From contig JABLXH010000008.1 in assembly GCA_013178155.1 (NCBI GenBank), positions 1 through 64,000 of the forward strand: DNA of 64,000 nt. Reading direction: 5' to 3'. This DNA comes from Armatimonadota bacterium (lineage in GTDB: Bacteria; Armatimonadota; Zipacnadia; Zipacnadales; UBA11051). Both the position numbers and the translations under genes were made by a program. A model generated the notes under the pieces. It saw nothing but the letters and a program-made list of their open reading frames with translations. It searched no databases and was not told the DNA's origin. Each line of letters starts with the position of its first letter. The stretch's first letter is position 1. Below are positions 35,220-45,126 of this stretch, piece after piece.

Positions 35220-37441
35220 CCAGGCTCGCTGCTGCTGTGTCGCTGATCCTGATCTGTCACTGCGCCCTGGCCGCTTCACCCCCGGACATCCCCCGGCTGG
35301 ACTGGGAGGAGCGCTCGGACTGGGTCAACGTCCAGACCGACGTGACGCCGGCGGCCGTAGGCGACGGCCAGGCCGATGACACTGCCGCCCTGCAAGCGGC
35401 GCTGGACCTGCCCGGGGACGGGGTGAGCATCTACCTGCCTGCGGGGACCTACAGGATCACGGGCCCGCTGGTGTGGAACGGCCCCCGCGTGGGCTGTTTG
35501 CTCATCGGGCACGGTCGCGACACCCGGTTGGTATGGGACGGCCCGGACGGGGGAGTGATGTTTCGCAGCAACGGCGTGGCCTACAGCCGTTACGTCGGCC
35601 TGACGTGGGACGGACGGGGCAAGGCAGCGGTCGGCTTTGACCACAAGTCCGATGAACGTTTCGAGACCGAGGTCCGCCACCAACACGAGGCCTACCGCGA
35701 CTTCACCGGCTATGGCATCCGCATCGGTCACGAGCAGAAAGTGGCCTCGGCGGAGATCACCTACCTCAACTGCCTGTTCGAGCGGTGCGGCACTGCGGTG
35801 GCAATGCTCACCTTCAACGACTACGACAACAGCTTTGACGGCTGTGAGTTTCGGGACTGCGGTACTGGCATCTTTGACTTCAAGGGCAACTTCTACGCCC
35901 GCAACTGCCACTTCGAGCGCAGCCGCACCACCGACTTCCATATCCAGAGCGAGCATGGGGACTCCATCCGCCGCTGCACCTCCTTCGGCTCCCAACGCTT
36001 TGTCACCGAGGGGGGGACCATCGCTCCGCTGACCATTCAGGACTGCCATGTGGCGGCCTGGAAGGACGCCGAGGGCGCGGTTGTGCTGGCCGGGGCGCCG
36101 GTGCTGATGTTTGACTGCGTTTTCAGCCGGCCGCCCTCCGCCCGACCGGCGGTGCGGCTGCTGAGCGCTTCCCAGCGACTGCTCATCTCCCAGAACACCC
36201 CCGACGAGGTGGAGAAGCTGGTCGAGCGCGTGCCGGGCGCGGAGATCCATTTCATCCCGCCGGGACAGCGACGGGGAGTCGTGAAGAGCGCACGCCAGAG
36301 CTTCCTGCGGTCGGAGGTCTCACAGCCGGGCAAGGTCTATGACGCCGTCCGCGACTTCGGCGCCAAGGCTGACGGGAAGACCGACGACACCGCGGCACTT
36401 CAGGCGGCCATTGACGCCGCGCGCGAGCACGGTCAGGGCGCGATCGCCTATTTCCCTGCCGCCCACTACGCCATCAGCCAGAGCTTGCGTGTGACCGGTG
36501 GAGGGTACACCGTCGGCGGCAGCGGCTTCATGACCCGTCTGCTGTGGACCGGACCCGCCGATGGGGTGGGCATGGAGGTGTCCGATCCGCAGGAGGTGAC
36601 CCTGCAGGCCTTCACCATCGGCCACCATGACGCCGGGCCGTACCAGACTGCGGCCGACATCCGGCAGACGTCCACCGGCGGTCCCTCTCGCTGCAACTAC
36701 GATTACGTCTTTGCCTACGGGATGTACCAGAAACAGCCCGACCGGCAGGGCATCCTGTTTCAGAATCTGTCGCCCGGGAGCGTCGTTTACGCCCTTCACA
36801 CCCAGGGCAATCTGCGCTTCGATGACAGCGCCTCGGCTCGCTTCCTGTTCGCTAACTCCTATGAGGGCACCGTTTCGGTCCAGGGGCGACGGCGGGAGCG
36901 CGAAGGCATTCTGGGGTTCATGATGCGCCTGGCCACCCTCAGCGATCCTACCGTTCATGTCCGCGACAACCAGTCGCTGGTGATGAGCGACTTCTATGTG
37001 GAGCAGGCGGATCGGCACCTGCTGCTGGAGGGCGAGCCGGAGTTGCCCCCCGGTGCCGTGACCGTTCAGGGCGCGAAGATACACCTGAACGTTGACCAGC
37101 CCATCCTCGAGGCCAGGGGCTACCACGGACGGGTGTACCTGGGCCAGAACCAACTGTACATCAACCCCAAGGAGCCGCGATTCGTCACCACCGGCGAGGG
37201 AGCGCTGGAACTGGCGCTCTGTGGGCTGTTCCTTTACGACGTGACACCGCGCTTTGAGCTCGGGCCGGGCACCCGGCTGATGCTGGCGGCGAACCAGGGC
37301 CTCGACAACGCGGGGGTCGAGCGCCCGGAGGGCCACCAGGCCATCGCGGCCGCGCTGGACGACCTGCGCCGTCTGGGCCAGCTCGATCACCAGATCAACG
37401 GCTGGCTGCCGGTGCCAAAGGGGAAGCTGATCGGAGAGTAG
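35216..37441 (+). CDS. Secreted double right-handed beta-helix protein (pectate-lyase-3 superfamily)
   Basis: The 741-residue protein carries a signal peptide (AAAVSLILICHCALA) and two beta-helix repeats of the Pectate_lyase_3/GH55-like type. Each opens with a similar phrase: VNVQTDVTPAAVGDGQADDTAALQAALD near residue 40 and VYDAVRDFGAKADGKTDDTAALQAAID near 375. Tandem helices of this kind occur in GH55 glucanases and phage-like depolymerases. The first helix has several turns with Asn/Asp/Gly ladders (NCLFERCGTAVAML, CEFRDCGTGIFDFK). I infer an extracellular polysaccharide lyase or hydrolase. It is coupled to the gene upstream by an ATGA overlap. The substrate is unknown; pectin-type or beta-glucan chains are likely. 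Confidence 0.75.
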   Translation: MTRLAAAVSLILICHCALAASPPDIPRLDWEERSDWVNVQTDVTPAAVGDGQADDTAALQAALDLPGDGVSIYLPAGTYRITGPLVWNGPRVGCLLIGHGRDTRLVWDGPDGGVMFRSNGVAYSRYVGLTWDGRGKAAVGFDHKSDERFETEVRHQHEAYRDFTGYGIRIGHEQKVASAEITYLNCLFERCGTAVAMLTFNDYDNSFDGCEFRDCGTGIFDFKGNFYARNCHFERSRTTDFHIQSEHGDSIRRCTSFGSQRFVTEGGTIAPLTIQDCHVAAWKDAEGAVVLAGAPVLMFDCVFSRPPSARPAVRLLSASQRLLISQNTPDEVEKLVERVPGAEIHFIPPGQRRGVVKSARQSFLRSEVSQPGKVYDAVRDFGAKADGKTDDTAALQAAIDAAREHGQGAIAYFPAAHYAISQSLRVTGGGYTVGGSGFMTRLLWTGPADGVGMEVSDPQEVTLQAFTIGHHDAGPYQTAADIRQTSTGGPSRCNYDYVFAYGMYQKQPDRQGILFQNLSPGSVVYALHTQGNLRFDDSASARFLFANSYEGTVSVQGRRREREGILGFMMRLATLSDPTVHVRDNQSLVMSDFYVEQADRHLLLEGEPELPPGAVTVQGAKIHLNVDQPILEARGYHGRVYLGQNQLYINPKEPRFVTTGEGALELALCGLFLYDVTPRFELGPGTRLMLAANQGLDNAGVERPEGHQAIAAALDDLRRLGQLDHQINGWLPVPKGKLIGE

Positions 37442-37550
37442 CGCCACCACGGCCAGCGAGCCCTGGCGTTGGCACCGGAGCAACCAAACGGGGGTCCCAC
37501 TGCCGGCGCCGCTGGCAATGGGCCCTGGCAACTGCCCTGGGAGGCCTCAC

Positions 37551-38630
37551 ATGCCTGCCACACCTCACATCGTCGTCGCTGCCCCCGCCACCGAGGAGTT
37601 CCCTCGGCAGTCAGAGGGGACGATTGCTGAACTGGCCGATGGCCGCCTGCTGCTGGTCTGGCAGGAGTTCTGGAGGGGCGACCAGGGCCACCTGGACAGT
37701 GACTTCTGGCCTGCCCGGCTGATGGCGATGACCTCGGCCGACGGTGGGCTGACCTGGGGTGAGAAGCGGGTCGTGGCCAGGCCCGGAGGCGACGAGGTGA
37801 GCTGCTACAGCCCCAGCCTCCTGCGCCTGCCCGATGGCGGCCTGCTTCTGGGCTTCATGCGCTACCACAGTGTCTCGCCCATCCTGTCCACCGGCGAGGT
37901 CTGGGTCTCCCATGACGAGGGTCAGACCTTTGCCCCTCTGGGCCGTGGCTGGGAGCGTAGACCCTACGGGCCCACGAATAATGTCATCAAGCGGTTGTCC
38001 TCCGGGCGCCTGCTCTGGCCCATCTCGGCGCCAGCGCCGGAGGCCGAAAGCGTGGCCGACCCGTGGGTCAACGGCGTGGTCTACAGCGACGACGGTGGCG
38101 CGACGTGGCGGGAAGCCCGGAACTGGGTGGCCCTGCCCATGCGTGGGGCCATGGAGCCACATGTGGAGGAACTGCGCGACGGCCGCATACTCATGAACAT
38201 GCGGACCCAGCTCGGTGCGATCTTTCACGCCTGGTCGGAGGACAGTGGAGTGACCTGGTCCCTGGCCCAGACCAGCGGCCTGCGCTCACCGGAGTCCTGC
38301 CCGGAGCTGGTGCGCATCCCCCGGACCGGCGACCTCCTGGTCGTCTGGAACAACGCACCCTACGACCCCGGCCACTTCTCTCATTTCGGGATGCGGACGC
38401 CGCTCACGGTGGCCATTTCCCAGGACGAGGGGCAGACCTGGGGCCACGTCCGCGACATCGAGACCGACCCCGGAAGGGCGTTCAGCAACCCGGCCTGCAA
38501 CTTCACCAGCCAGGGCACGGCGGTCTTCAGCTACTGGACCTCCGAGTACCTGCCCACGGGGGCCATGCGCGACGCCCCGATTGACCTGCGCGTGGCGGTG
38601 GTGGACCTGGACTGGCTATACGAAGACTGA
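37551..38630 (+). CDS. Sialidase-like beta-propeller with five Asp-box motifs, no signal peptide
   Basis: The 359-residue protein has a six-bladed propeller signature with five Asp boxes: SADGGLTW, SHDEGQTF, SDDGGATW, SEDSGVTW and SQDEGQTW. The opening EGTIAELADGRLLLVWQEF and MEPHVEELRDGRILMNMR segments match the exo-alpha-sialidase/BNR superfamily. Members cleave sialic or other sugar acids, or are non-enzymatic. An arginine triad could not be confirmed by eye. GGAGG lies six bases before the ATG at 37551, so the longer frame to 37518 is not used. The lack of a signal peptide, unlike all its neighbours, suggests a cytoplasmic role. Confidence 0.82.
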   Translation: MPATPHIVVAAPATEEFPRQSEGTIAELADGRLLLVWQEFWRGDQGHLDSDFWPARLMAMTSADGGLTWGEKRVVARPGGDEVSCYSPSLLRLPDGGLLLGFMRYHSVSPILSTGEVWVSHDEGQTFAPLGRGWERRPYGPTNNVIKRLSSGRLLWPISAPAPEAESVADPWVNGVVYSDDGGATWREARNWVALPMRGAMEPHVEELRDGRILMNMRTQLGAIFHAWSEDSGVTWSLAQTSGLRSPESCPELVRIPRTGDLLVVWNNAPYDPGHFSHFGMRTPLTVAISQDEGQTWGHVRDIETDPGRAFSNPACNFTSQGTAVFSYWTSEYLPTGAMRDAPIDLRVAVVDLDWLYED

Positions 38631-38642
38631 GGTAAACAACCC

Positions 38643-41525
38643 ATGATACGAGGCCCTGCACTCATGCTCACGATGGGACTTGTCGCGACGGCGGGGATGG
38701 CCGCTGACTCGGTGCGACCCGGGTTTGTGCTGGCGAATGAGCAGTGCCGTTACGAGGTCAGCGGTGATGGTCGAAACACTTACTTCGGCTCACCGGATGG
38801 AGAGCACAACGTCTGCGCGCCGGAACAGCCCTTCATGCAGGTGGGCATCGCCGGCAAGCTCTACCCGTCATCGTCCGTACTGCTAGTCCAGCAGACCCTG
38901 CGGGTGGAGTTTGCCGGTACCGACGTGGTCGTGGGCCTGCGGCCCGAGGCCAAGCCCGGCTATCTGGCTCTGACCGTCACCAAGGTCCAGGGGACTGGGA
39001 TCGAGTGGCTGCAACTGGCTAACCTGCACCTGACCATCAGCGAGAACGTGGGCACCCTGGTCAATGCGGCGTGGGATGACCGGTTCGCCGCCTGTGTGCT
39101 GGCCTGCAACGAACAGGTCGAGTCCTTCGGCGCGGACGCCAGCCGTGGCCAGCTCTGCGCCCGCTGCTACCCGGAGTTCGGTATGGTCGGCGCCCGCGTA
39201 GCCATCATTGGGCTGCCCACCGGATCGCCCGAACCGCAACGCCAGCTCCTGAGCGCCATTGGTCGTGTCGAACTGGCCGAGGGCCTGCCGCACCCGACCC
39301 TCAACGGTGTGTGGATCAAGGAGTCTCCCGAGCGGTTCCGGTCCTACCTGATGGTCCATGACCTGGGCGAAGCCAACGTGGATGACGTCATCGAGGTGGC
39401 GCGGAACGGCTTTGGCTGCATCGAGTTCTACCCCTGGCGTTCGACCCCATCCTACGAGATCAACACGGGGCTTTTCCCGCACGGGCTGGAAGGGCTGAAG
39501 GCTGTCTGCGACAAGATCCACGCGGCGGGGATGCAGGTGGGTCTGCACATCATGCAGGGCATGGTCGGCTGGGGCCCCAAGGATGATCCCTACCTTGTGC
39601 CCAGGGCCGATCCCCGGCTGCTGCAGGACCGCCGCGGAGTGCTGGCGGAGGCCCTGGACGAGCAGGCGACGACGCTCACGCTGGAGGGCGGCACAGCGGG
39701 CTGGCCGGATGAAGGCGATGTTCTGGTGGCGGGTGAGATCATCCATTACGCCAGGCGGACCGACAGCGGCTTCACCGACTGTCAGCGCGGCCTGCACGGG
39801 ACCACGGTCGCCGCCCACCCCGCCGGAACGGCGGTCGGCCACCTCGTCAACTGCTTCCCCATCTGGGGCTACACGGTCTACGCCCCGGACATCCAGACCG
39901 ACATGGACGAGGAGATCTGCGACCGACTGGCCGAGGTGTTCAATGCCGTGGGAGCGGATATGTCCTATCTTGACGGGGGCGAGGAATTGCTCTACCAGTC
40001 GGAGCCGCGCTGGCGCAGCATCGGCACCTTTGCCCTCGGTCTGCAGAAGCGCCTCGAGAAGCCAGTCTTCATGGGCGGCAATGCCTGCTACACCCATCAC
40101 TCCTGGCACGTCATCACGCGCGGCAGCCCGCACTTCGACCCCATCCACTTCGGCCGCCGGGAGTACACCCTGCGCTTCAAGGGCATCAACCCGGCCTACC
40201 ACGCCAAGAACCTTCTCAGTGGCGATGTGGGCTGGTTCGCCCCCCATGTCCACTCCCTGACCGCTGAGGCTGTGACGCCCGACGAGGTGCTGCTGTTGTG
40301 CCTGAAAGCGCTGGGCGGGAACGCGCCCATCTCCTTCAGCGTCAGCGCGGCGAACCTGTGGAATAACGAGCGCATGCCGGAGATGCTGGCGATCATCCGG
40401 GCCTGCGACGAGCTGAAGCAGCAGCAGTACTTCAGCCCCTCTGCGCTGGCGGCGCTGACGGAGCCGCGGGCGGAGTTCGACCTGCAGCAACGCGCTGACG
40501 GAGAGTGGGACCTGCGGCCCATGCAGTTTGGGCCGCCCATAGTGGCGAACGCCGCAGACGAGGCTCGGGCGGCGTGGACTGCCGACAACCCCTATGGCGC
40601 ACAGAGGCCATTCATCCGGCTCCGGGCGCGCAGCCGCCTGGCGGCCTACGGCGACCCTGGAAACGTGGTGTTGGTGGACCCGGCAGCGGGCAATCCGTTC
40701 GTGGCCGAGGGCACGGCGGCCGACAACCTCACCCAGAGCATAGAGCCGGCGATTGAGAAAACGCCGGACGGTGCCGCCGCCCTGGCCTACACGGCAGCCA
40801 ACAACGGCGACGGCCCCTCCGGCTGGACCAAGATTGCGGCCAAGCTCCCGGCTCCCGTGGACATCTCACAGCACCGCCGCCTGGGGCTATGGGTGAAGGC
40901 CAACGGCAGCGGTGGCATCCTTAACGTTCAGTTAGCAGGTACCAACTGTCGCCGTGACCACTACATCCCCCTGGACTTCAGCGGCTGGCGGTACGTCGAG
41001 CTGGAGCAGCCCGAGGACCGCCGGTACTGGGAATACTCCTGGCCGGGGACATGGACCGACCTGTTCTACACCGACTGGAGCATTTACAGCGCCACCAGCG
41101 AGGTGGGCCTGTACTTCAATGGCCTGCCCGCCGGCGCGCGGGCGGAGTGCCTCATCGGGCGCCTCGAGGCCCTGCGGGAACTGCCGGGGGCGCTGCAGTC
41201 GCCGGGGCTGGAGGCGGGTGGACAACAGCTCACCTTCCCGGTCAGCCTGCAGCCGGACGAGTATGTGGAACTGGACTTCGCCGGGCGTTGCCGGCACTTC
41301 GACCCCAATGGGAAAGTGCTGGCGACAGTCTCGCCCTCGGGCGAGTTGGCGCTGGAGCCGGGGGCCAACACCGTGCGCCTGGTCTGCGCTGCCGCGGACG
41401 AACACACCACCCGGGCCGAGGTGACCCTGGCTCTGCGCGGTGAACCCTTGACGGGGGCCCGGCGGGCAGGAGTTACGGCACGGACCGGCCGGTACCCGTC
41501 GTTGGCGGCGGATCCACAGGAGTAG
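38643..41525 (+). CDS. Large secreted TIM-barrel protein, family not recognised
   Basis: The 960-residue product has a signal peptide (MLTMGLVATAGMAA). The N-terminal 200 residues form a beta-sandwich with RVEFAGTDVVVGL. The TIM-like barrel spans about 215-590: VIEVARNGFGCIEFYPWRS, FPHGLEGLKAVCDKIHAAGMQVGLHIMQG, YAPDIQTDMDEEICDRLAEVFNAVGADMSYLDGG and KPVFMGGNACYTHHS; the SYLDGGEE acids are catalytic candidates. A small inserted repeat (DEQATTLTLEGGTAGWP...GEIIHYARRT) sits inside the barrel. Residues about 690-850 resemble a galactose-binding domain (WTKIAAKLPAPVDISQHRRLGLWVK). I cannot assign a GH family; related orphan proteins appear in Planctomycetota-type genomes. It starts 12 bp after the sialidase-like gene. 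Confidence 0.55.
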   Translation: MIRGPALMLTMGLVATAGMAADSVRPGFVLANEQCRYEVSGDGRNTYFGSPDGEHNVCAPEQPFMQVGIAGKLYPSSSVLLVQQTLRVEFAGTDVVVGLRPEAKPGYLALTVTKVQGTGIEWLQLANLHLTISENVGTLVNAAWDDRFAACVLACNEQVESFGADASRGQLCARCYPEFGMVGARVAIIGLPTGSPEPQRQLLSAIGRVELAEGLPHPTLNGVWIKESPERFRSYLMVHDLGEANVDDVIEVARNGFGCIEFYPWRSTPSYEINTGLFPHGLEGLKAVCDKIHAAGMQVGLHIMQGMVGWGPKDDPYLVPRADPRLLQDRRGVLAEALDEQATTLTLEGGTAGWPDEGDVLVAGEIIHYARRTDSGFTDCQRGLHGTTVAAHPAGTAVGHLVNCFPIWGYTVYAPDIQTDMDEEICDRLAEVFNAVGADMSYLDGGEELLYQSEPRWRSIGTFALGLQKRLEKPVFMGGNACYTHHSWHVITRGSPHFDPIHFGRREYTLRFKGINPAYHAKNLLSGDVGWFAPHVHSLTAEAVTPDEVLLLCLKALGGNAPISFSVSAANLWNNERMPEMLAIIRACDELKQQQYFSPSALAALTEPRAEFDLQQRADGEWDLRPMQFGPPIVANAADEARAAWTADNPYGAQRPFIRLRARSRLAAYGDPGNVVLVDPAAGNPFVAEGTAADNLTQSIEPAIEKTPDGAAALAYTAANNGDGPSGWTKIAAKLPAPVDISQHRRLGLWVKANGSGGILNVQLAGTNCRRDHYIPLDFSGWRYVELEQPEDRRYWEYSWPGTWTDLFYTDWSIYSATSEVGLYFNGLPAGARAECLIGRLEALRELPGALQSPGLEAGGQQLTFPVSLQPDEYVELDFAGRCRHFDPNGKVLATVSPSGELALEPGANTVRLVCAAADEHTTRAEVTLALRGEPLTGARRAGVTARTGRYPSLAADPQE

Positions 41526-41535
41526 CTGCACCGAA

Positions 41536-41596
41536 GCTTGTCGGTTGCAGCGTGGCAGGCCGGCGCACCGAGCCGACTGCAGACGCTGCGGCAAGC
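41536..41596. terminator. Two-part stem-loop downstream of the 960-residue protein gene
   Basis: Nested complementary arms GCTTG/CAAGC and GCAGCGT/ACGCTGC enclose about 29 bases. It lies just after the stop at 41525 and before the GH123-like gene, so a terminator or processing site is the simplest reading. No T-run is seen. Confidence 0.4.
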
Positions 41597-41694
41597 CCCG
41601 GGGATGACGTGAGGCAGGTACGCTGGCGCGGCTGGGGAAATCGCGCCATTGCTGGACTGCGTCCGGTCCGATACGCGGGGAAGGAGTGGTTTTG

Positions 41695-44600
41695 TTGAGG
41701 GTGACAGTGATTCCTCTGCTCGTCCTGTCGCTGCTTGCTGTGCCAGGCTCGTTCAGCGTTGCCGACCCTGGCGCTCAGGTGTGCCCCACAGCCGTCGTAC
41801 CCCTGGCCACCGGCGCGGACGTCCAACTGGACGGCCGTCTCGACGAAGCGGCGTGGCAGTCGGCGCAACTGCTGGGGCCTTTCCTGAACCTCGACGGTCG
41901 CCCCGCCCGCGGCGAGACGCTGGCCCACGTGCTGTGCGCGGACGGCCACCTCTACATCGGGTTCCGGTGCTCGCTGGAGCTCGCTCGGGCCCCGCAGCTT
42001 ACCGACCGCCAGCGCGACGCGGATGTGTACCTCGATGAGAGCGTCGAGGTCTTCGCCGATGCCGGTGCGACGATGCGCACCTATCGACACTTCATCCTCA
42101 ACCTCGGCAACGTCCAGCGTGACGAGAGCGGCGATATCCAGTCCGCGACGCCCTATGAGGTGTCCTGGAACGCCGACTGGCAGTCAGCCACAAGCCGGGA
42201 GGAGGGCCAGTGGACCGCCGAACTTGCCATCCCGCTGGCTGAGCTGGGTCTGGACCCGGACCGTCCGGGTCTGGTGGGGTTGAACCTTTGCCGGAATGAC
42301 ACGACTCGCGGCGAGTCGACCTGCTGGTCGCCGACGCTGAGTGGCTTCCATGTGCCGCAGCGCTTCGGGCTGGTCACTTTCGGCGGTACCAGCCCAGCTC
42401 TCAAGCTGACGGTCACCGACCATGGTTCACAGGAGGCGGGGACTTCGGTCCAGACCCTGCGGCTGGAGTCAGCGGGGAGTTGGCCGTCGCTGCAGGCTCG
42501 CGCGGTCACCATGACCGGCAAGCGGCGGCAGGAACGGGCTGTGGCGGTGCCGGAACTGGTGGCCGGCATGTCCGCCGAAGTGCGGGTGCCCTACCGGCTG
42601 CTGTCAGCGCAGACCACCGCCGTGCTGGTGACGGTCAGCGTCCCCGGGGGGCCGGTGGTCGCTGCCAGCAGGGCTGTGTACGACCTGCCGACGGTGCTCA
42701 ACGAGGATTTCGGCTACGCGCTGGCCGGAGGAGAGAAGCTGGGCCTGTGGTGGGCGGAGGCCACCTACAAGATCCACCGCGACAAGCCCGCGCCGACAAC
42801 GGTGACACCGGCGGTGACGATGACTGCCGCGGGACGGGAGTACGAGTGCGCTCAGATCGTCTTGCGGCCCCCTGAGGACGTGGAGGTGGAGGTCCGCCTC
42901 GGCAACTTTGTGGGCGTCCAGGGACGTCTGGAAGCGCGACACTTCGAGCTGCTGCATGTGGACTATGTTCCGGTGACCACCCCCACCGACAGCTTTGGCT
43001 TCCCCGGGGACTGGCCGGATCCGCTGCCGCCCGTCGCCGGCCAGATCCAATGCCGCGCTGGCGTCAACCAGCCCATCTGGCTGCGCGCCTATGTCCCGGC
43101 CGGTACGCGGCCCGGTCTCTACCGCGGAGCCGTGACCTTCCGCGCCGGCAGCGACGTCTGCGTGGTGCCCGTGCACCTGCGCGTGCGGGCCTTCAGCCTC
43201 ACGGAGGAGACCCACACCGCCACCGCCTATGGGATGTCGCCGGACTACAGCTTCCTGGGTATCACCGACCCGGCGCAGCAGGAGCGGGTCTATGACCTGT
43301 ACCTGCAGAATATGGCTCGGCATCGCATGGCGCCCTATGACCCGCTGCGCTACTACCAGCCGGTCATCCGCATGCAGGGCCCGGGGCGGACCTACCAGTT
43401 CGGGCGCTTCGGGATAGCCCTGGACCAGACGCAGGAAAGCCCCTGGACCTTCACCTGGGACGGCAAGCCGGTCGCGTGGCAGCAGACCTCGATGACGCAC
43501 TTTGAGAAGGTCGGCGTGGGTTACCAGGGGAGTGGCGTGAGCTGGCCCTACGTGAACGCCATCCAGTCGGTCAAGGAGGTTAGCGCGACGCCGACCATGC
43601 GGGTGCTGGAGGTGGTAGCGGCGTATACCGGCTCTCAGCCGGCACAGCGCAGCTTCCGGCTGGTCTTTCGCATCTACGTGCCCAACGGCGACAACTGGCT
43701 GGCGATGCGGCTGCTGCGCATGGAGGGTACCGATCCGACAGAGGTGGAAGTGCGCGAGTTCTACCACCTGCCGCGCACCGCCTTCACCGCCAAGCAGGTC
43801 GCCAATGGCCCTGACTATGCCGCCTGGTCGGGCGACGGGCTGGGCTTCGGCATGATCTGGCTCGACGGGGCTGTACGCACGGCGGGCATCACCGTCGGCG
43901 CCGAGGCCCTCAATGTTGCCAATCCGGTGGAGCCGTTCCGTATCCGTGAGGGCCAGACCCACGAGGGCTGGGGGCCGCTGGCGGTGTACTTTGTGACCGA
44001 CAAGACCTCAGCGGACGGCCTGACGGAAGCTGTCCAGGCGATCAAACAGCGCCTCGACCCTCGCGACCCGGGAAGCTATCAGCCCGCTGCGCCCACCAAG
44101 GCGGAGGTGCAAGAGCGCCAGGACTTCACCTTCTCCCATGACTTCACGAAGCTCGACGAGGGCTGCCGCAAGTACCTGGACGGCTACGGCTTCACGGCCT
44201 TCAACCTGGCCTGCATGCCCGGCAGCATCGGCGGGTACGGCCGGGGCACGCCAGAGTTCGCTCGCCTGCACAAGCTCATGTACGGCCCGCTCATCGAGCA
44301 TCTGCGCGAGAAGGGGTGGCTGAGCAAGGCGTACTCCTACTGGTATGACGAGCCGGACGAAGCGGCCTATCCCACAGTGATCGAGGGCATGAAGCTGTTG
44401 GGCGAGAACTGTCCGGGCCTGCGACGGCTGCTGACCGAACAGCCAGAACCGCCGCTGTATGGGTATGTGGACCTTTGGGTGCCTGTCACCGCGGCCTTTG
44501 ACCCCGCCCGCTGTCGTCAGCGTCAGCGGGCGGGCGACGAGGTTTGGTGGTATGTCTGCTGCGGCCCGCACGCCCCCTATGCCAACGACTTCATTGACCA

Positions 44601-45102
44601 CCCGGCGCTCAACCCGCGCCTGCGTGCCTGGCAGGCCGAGAAGTACGGAGTGACGGGCGAGCTCTACTGGCACCTGAACTGGCGTGCCAACAAGCCCGAC
44701 GGCACGCCCAAGAACCCCTGGACCGACGCCATGAGCTACACGCCCGACGGCGGCACCTGGGGCAACGGCGATGGGTTCATGCTCTACCCGGCCTGCCGCG
44801 AACCCAGCGACACGCCCGTTATCGCGGGGCCAGTGGACTCGATCCGATGGGAGATGCTGCGCGAGGGGCTGGAGGACCGCGAGTACTTCTGGCTGTTGCG
44901 GCAGGAAGTGGCGCGGCTGGAGGGCATGTCGGCCGGGGATGGCCCCGCAGCCGCGGCCCTGGACCAGGCCCGGCGCGCGCTGCGAACACCGGACCGACTG
45001 TCGCGCAGCCTCACTGACTATACTCATGACCCACAGGACCTCTATGCGGCACGCGAGCAGGTGGCGGCCGCCATCGAGGCATGCCGCCGTGTCACACACT
45101 GA
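41695..45102 (+). CDS. Secreted CBM9-like and GH123/DUF4091-like glycosidase
   Basis: The N-terminus is a signal peptide (VTVIPLLVLSLLAVPGSFS). Residues about 30-220 match a CBM9-like carbohydrate-binding domain (LDGRLDEAAWQSAQ, LYIGFRCS, YLDESVEVFADAG). The rest is a GH123/DUF4091 architecture: YECAQIVLRPPEDVEVEV, GDWPDPLPPV, YSYWYDEPDEAAYPTV with the adjacent Asp-Glu catalytic pair used in GH123 by substrate assistance, and the closing GDGFMLYPACRE...IRWEMLREGLEDREYF. Known GH123 members are beta-N-acetylgalactosaminidases; this one may differ. About 1135 residues. The start is uncertain: AAGGAG is followed by GTG 41686, TTG 41692 and TTG 41695, and the last has the best spacing. Confidence 0.82.
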   Translation: MRVTVIPLLVLSLLAVPGSFSVADPGAQVCPTAVVPLATGADVQLDGRLDEAAWQSAQLLGPFLNLDGRPARGETLAHVLCADGHLYIGFRCSLELARAPQLTDRQRDADVYLDESVEVFADAGATMRTYRHFILNLGNVQRDESGDIQSATPYEVSWNADWQSATSREEGQWTAELAIPLAELGLDPDRPGLVGLNLCRNDTTRGESTCWSPTLSGFHVPQRFGLVTFGGTSPALKLTVTDHGSQEAGTSVQTLRLESAGSWPSLQARAVTMTGKRRQERAVAVPELVAGMSAEVRVPYRLLSAQTTAVLVTVSVPGGPVVAASRAVYDLPTVLNEDFGYALAGGEKLGLWWAEATYKIHRDKPAPTTVTPAVTMTAAGREYECAQIVLRPPEDVEVEVRLGNFVGVQGRLEARHFELLHVDYVPVTTPTDSFGFPGDWPDPLPPVAGQIQCRAGVNQPIWLRAYVPAGTRPGLYRGAVTFRAGSDVCVVPVHLRVRAFSLTEETHTATAYGMSPDYSFLGITDPAQQERVYDLYLQNMARHRMAPYDPLRYYQPVIRMQGPGRTYQFGRFGIALDQTQESPWTFTWDGKPVAWQQTSMTHFEKVGVGYQGSGVSWPYVNAIQSVKEVSATPTMRVLEVVAAYTGSQPAQRSFRLVFRIYVPNGDNWLAMRLLRMEGTDPTEVEVREFYHLPRTAFTAKQVANGPDYAAWSGDGLGFGMIWLDGAVRTAGITVGAEALNVANPVEPFRIREGQTHEGWGPLAVYFVTDKTSADGLTEAVQAIKQRLDPRDPGSYQPAAPTKAEVQERQDFTFSHDFTKLDEGCRKYLDGYGFTAFNLACMPGSIGGYGRGTPEFARLHKLMYGPLIEHLREKGWLSKAYSYWYDEPDEAAYPTVIEGMKLLGENCPGLRRLLTEQPEPPLYGYVDLWVPVTAAFDPARCRQRQRAGDEVWWYVCCGPHAPYANDFIDHPALNPRLRAWQAEKYGVTGELYWHLNWRANKPDGTPKNPWTDAMSYTPDGGTWGNGDGFMLYPACREPSDTPVIAGPVDSIRWEMLREGLEDREYFWLLRQEVARLEGMSAGDGPAAAALDQARRALRTPDRLSRSLTDYTHDPQDLYAAREQVAAAIEACRRVTH

Positions 45103-45126
45103 GAGGAGTACAGGAGGCCGCCGGGA

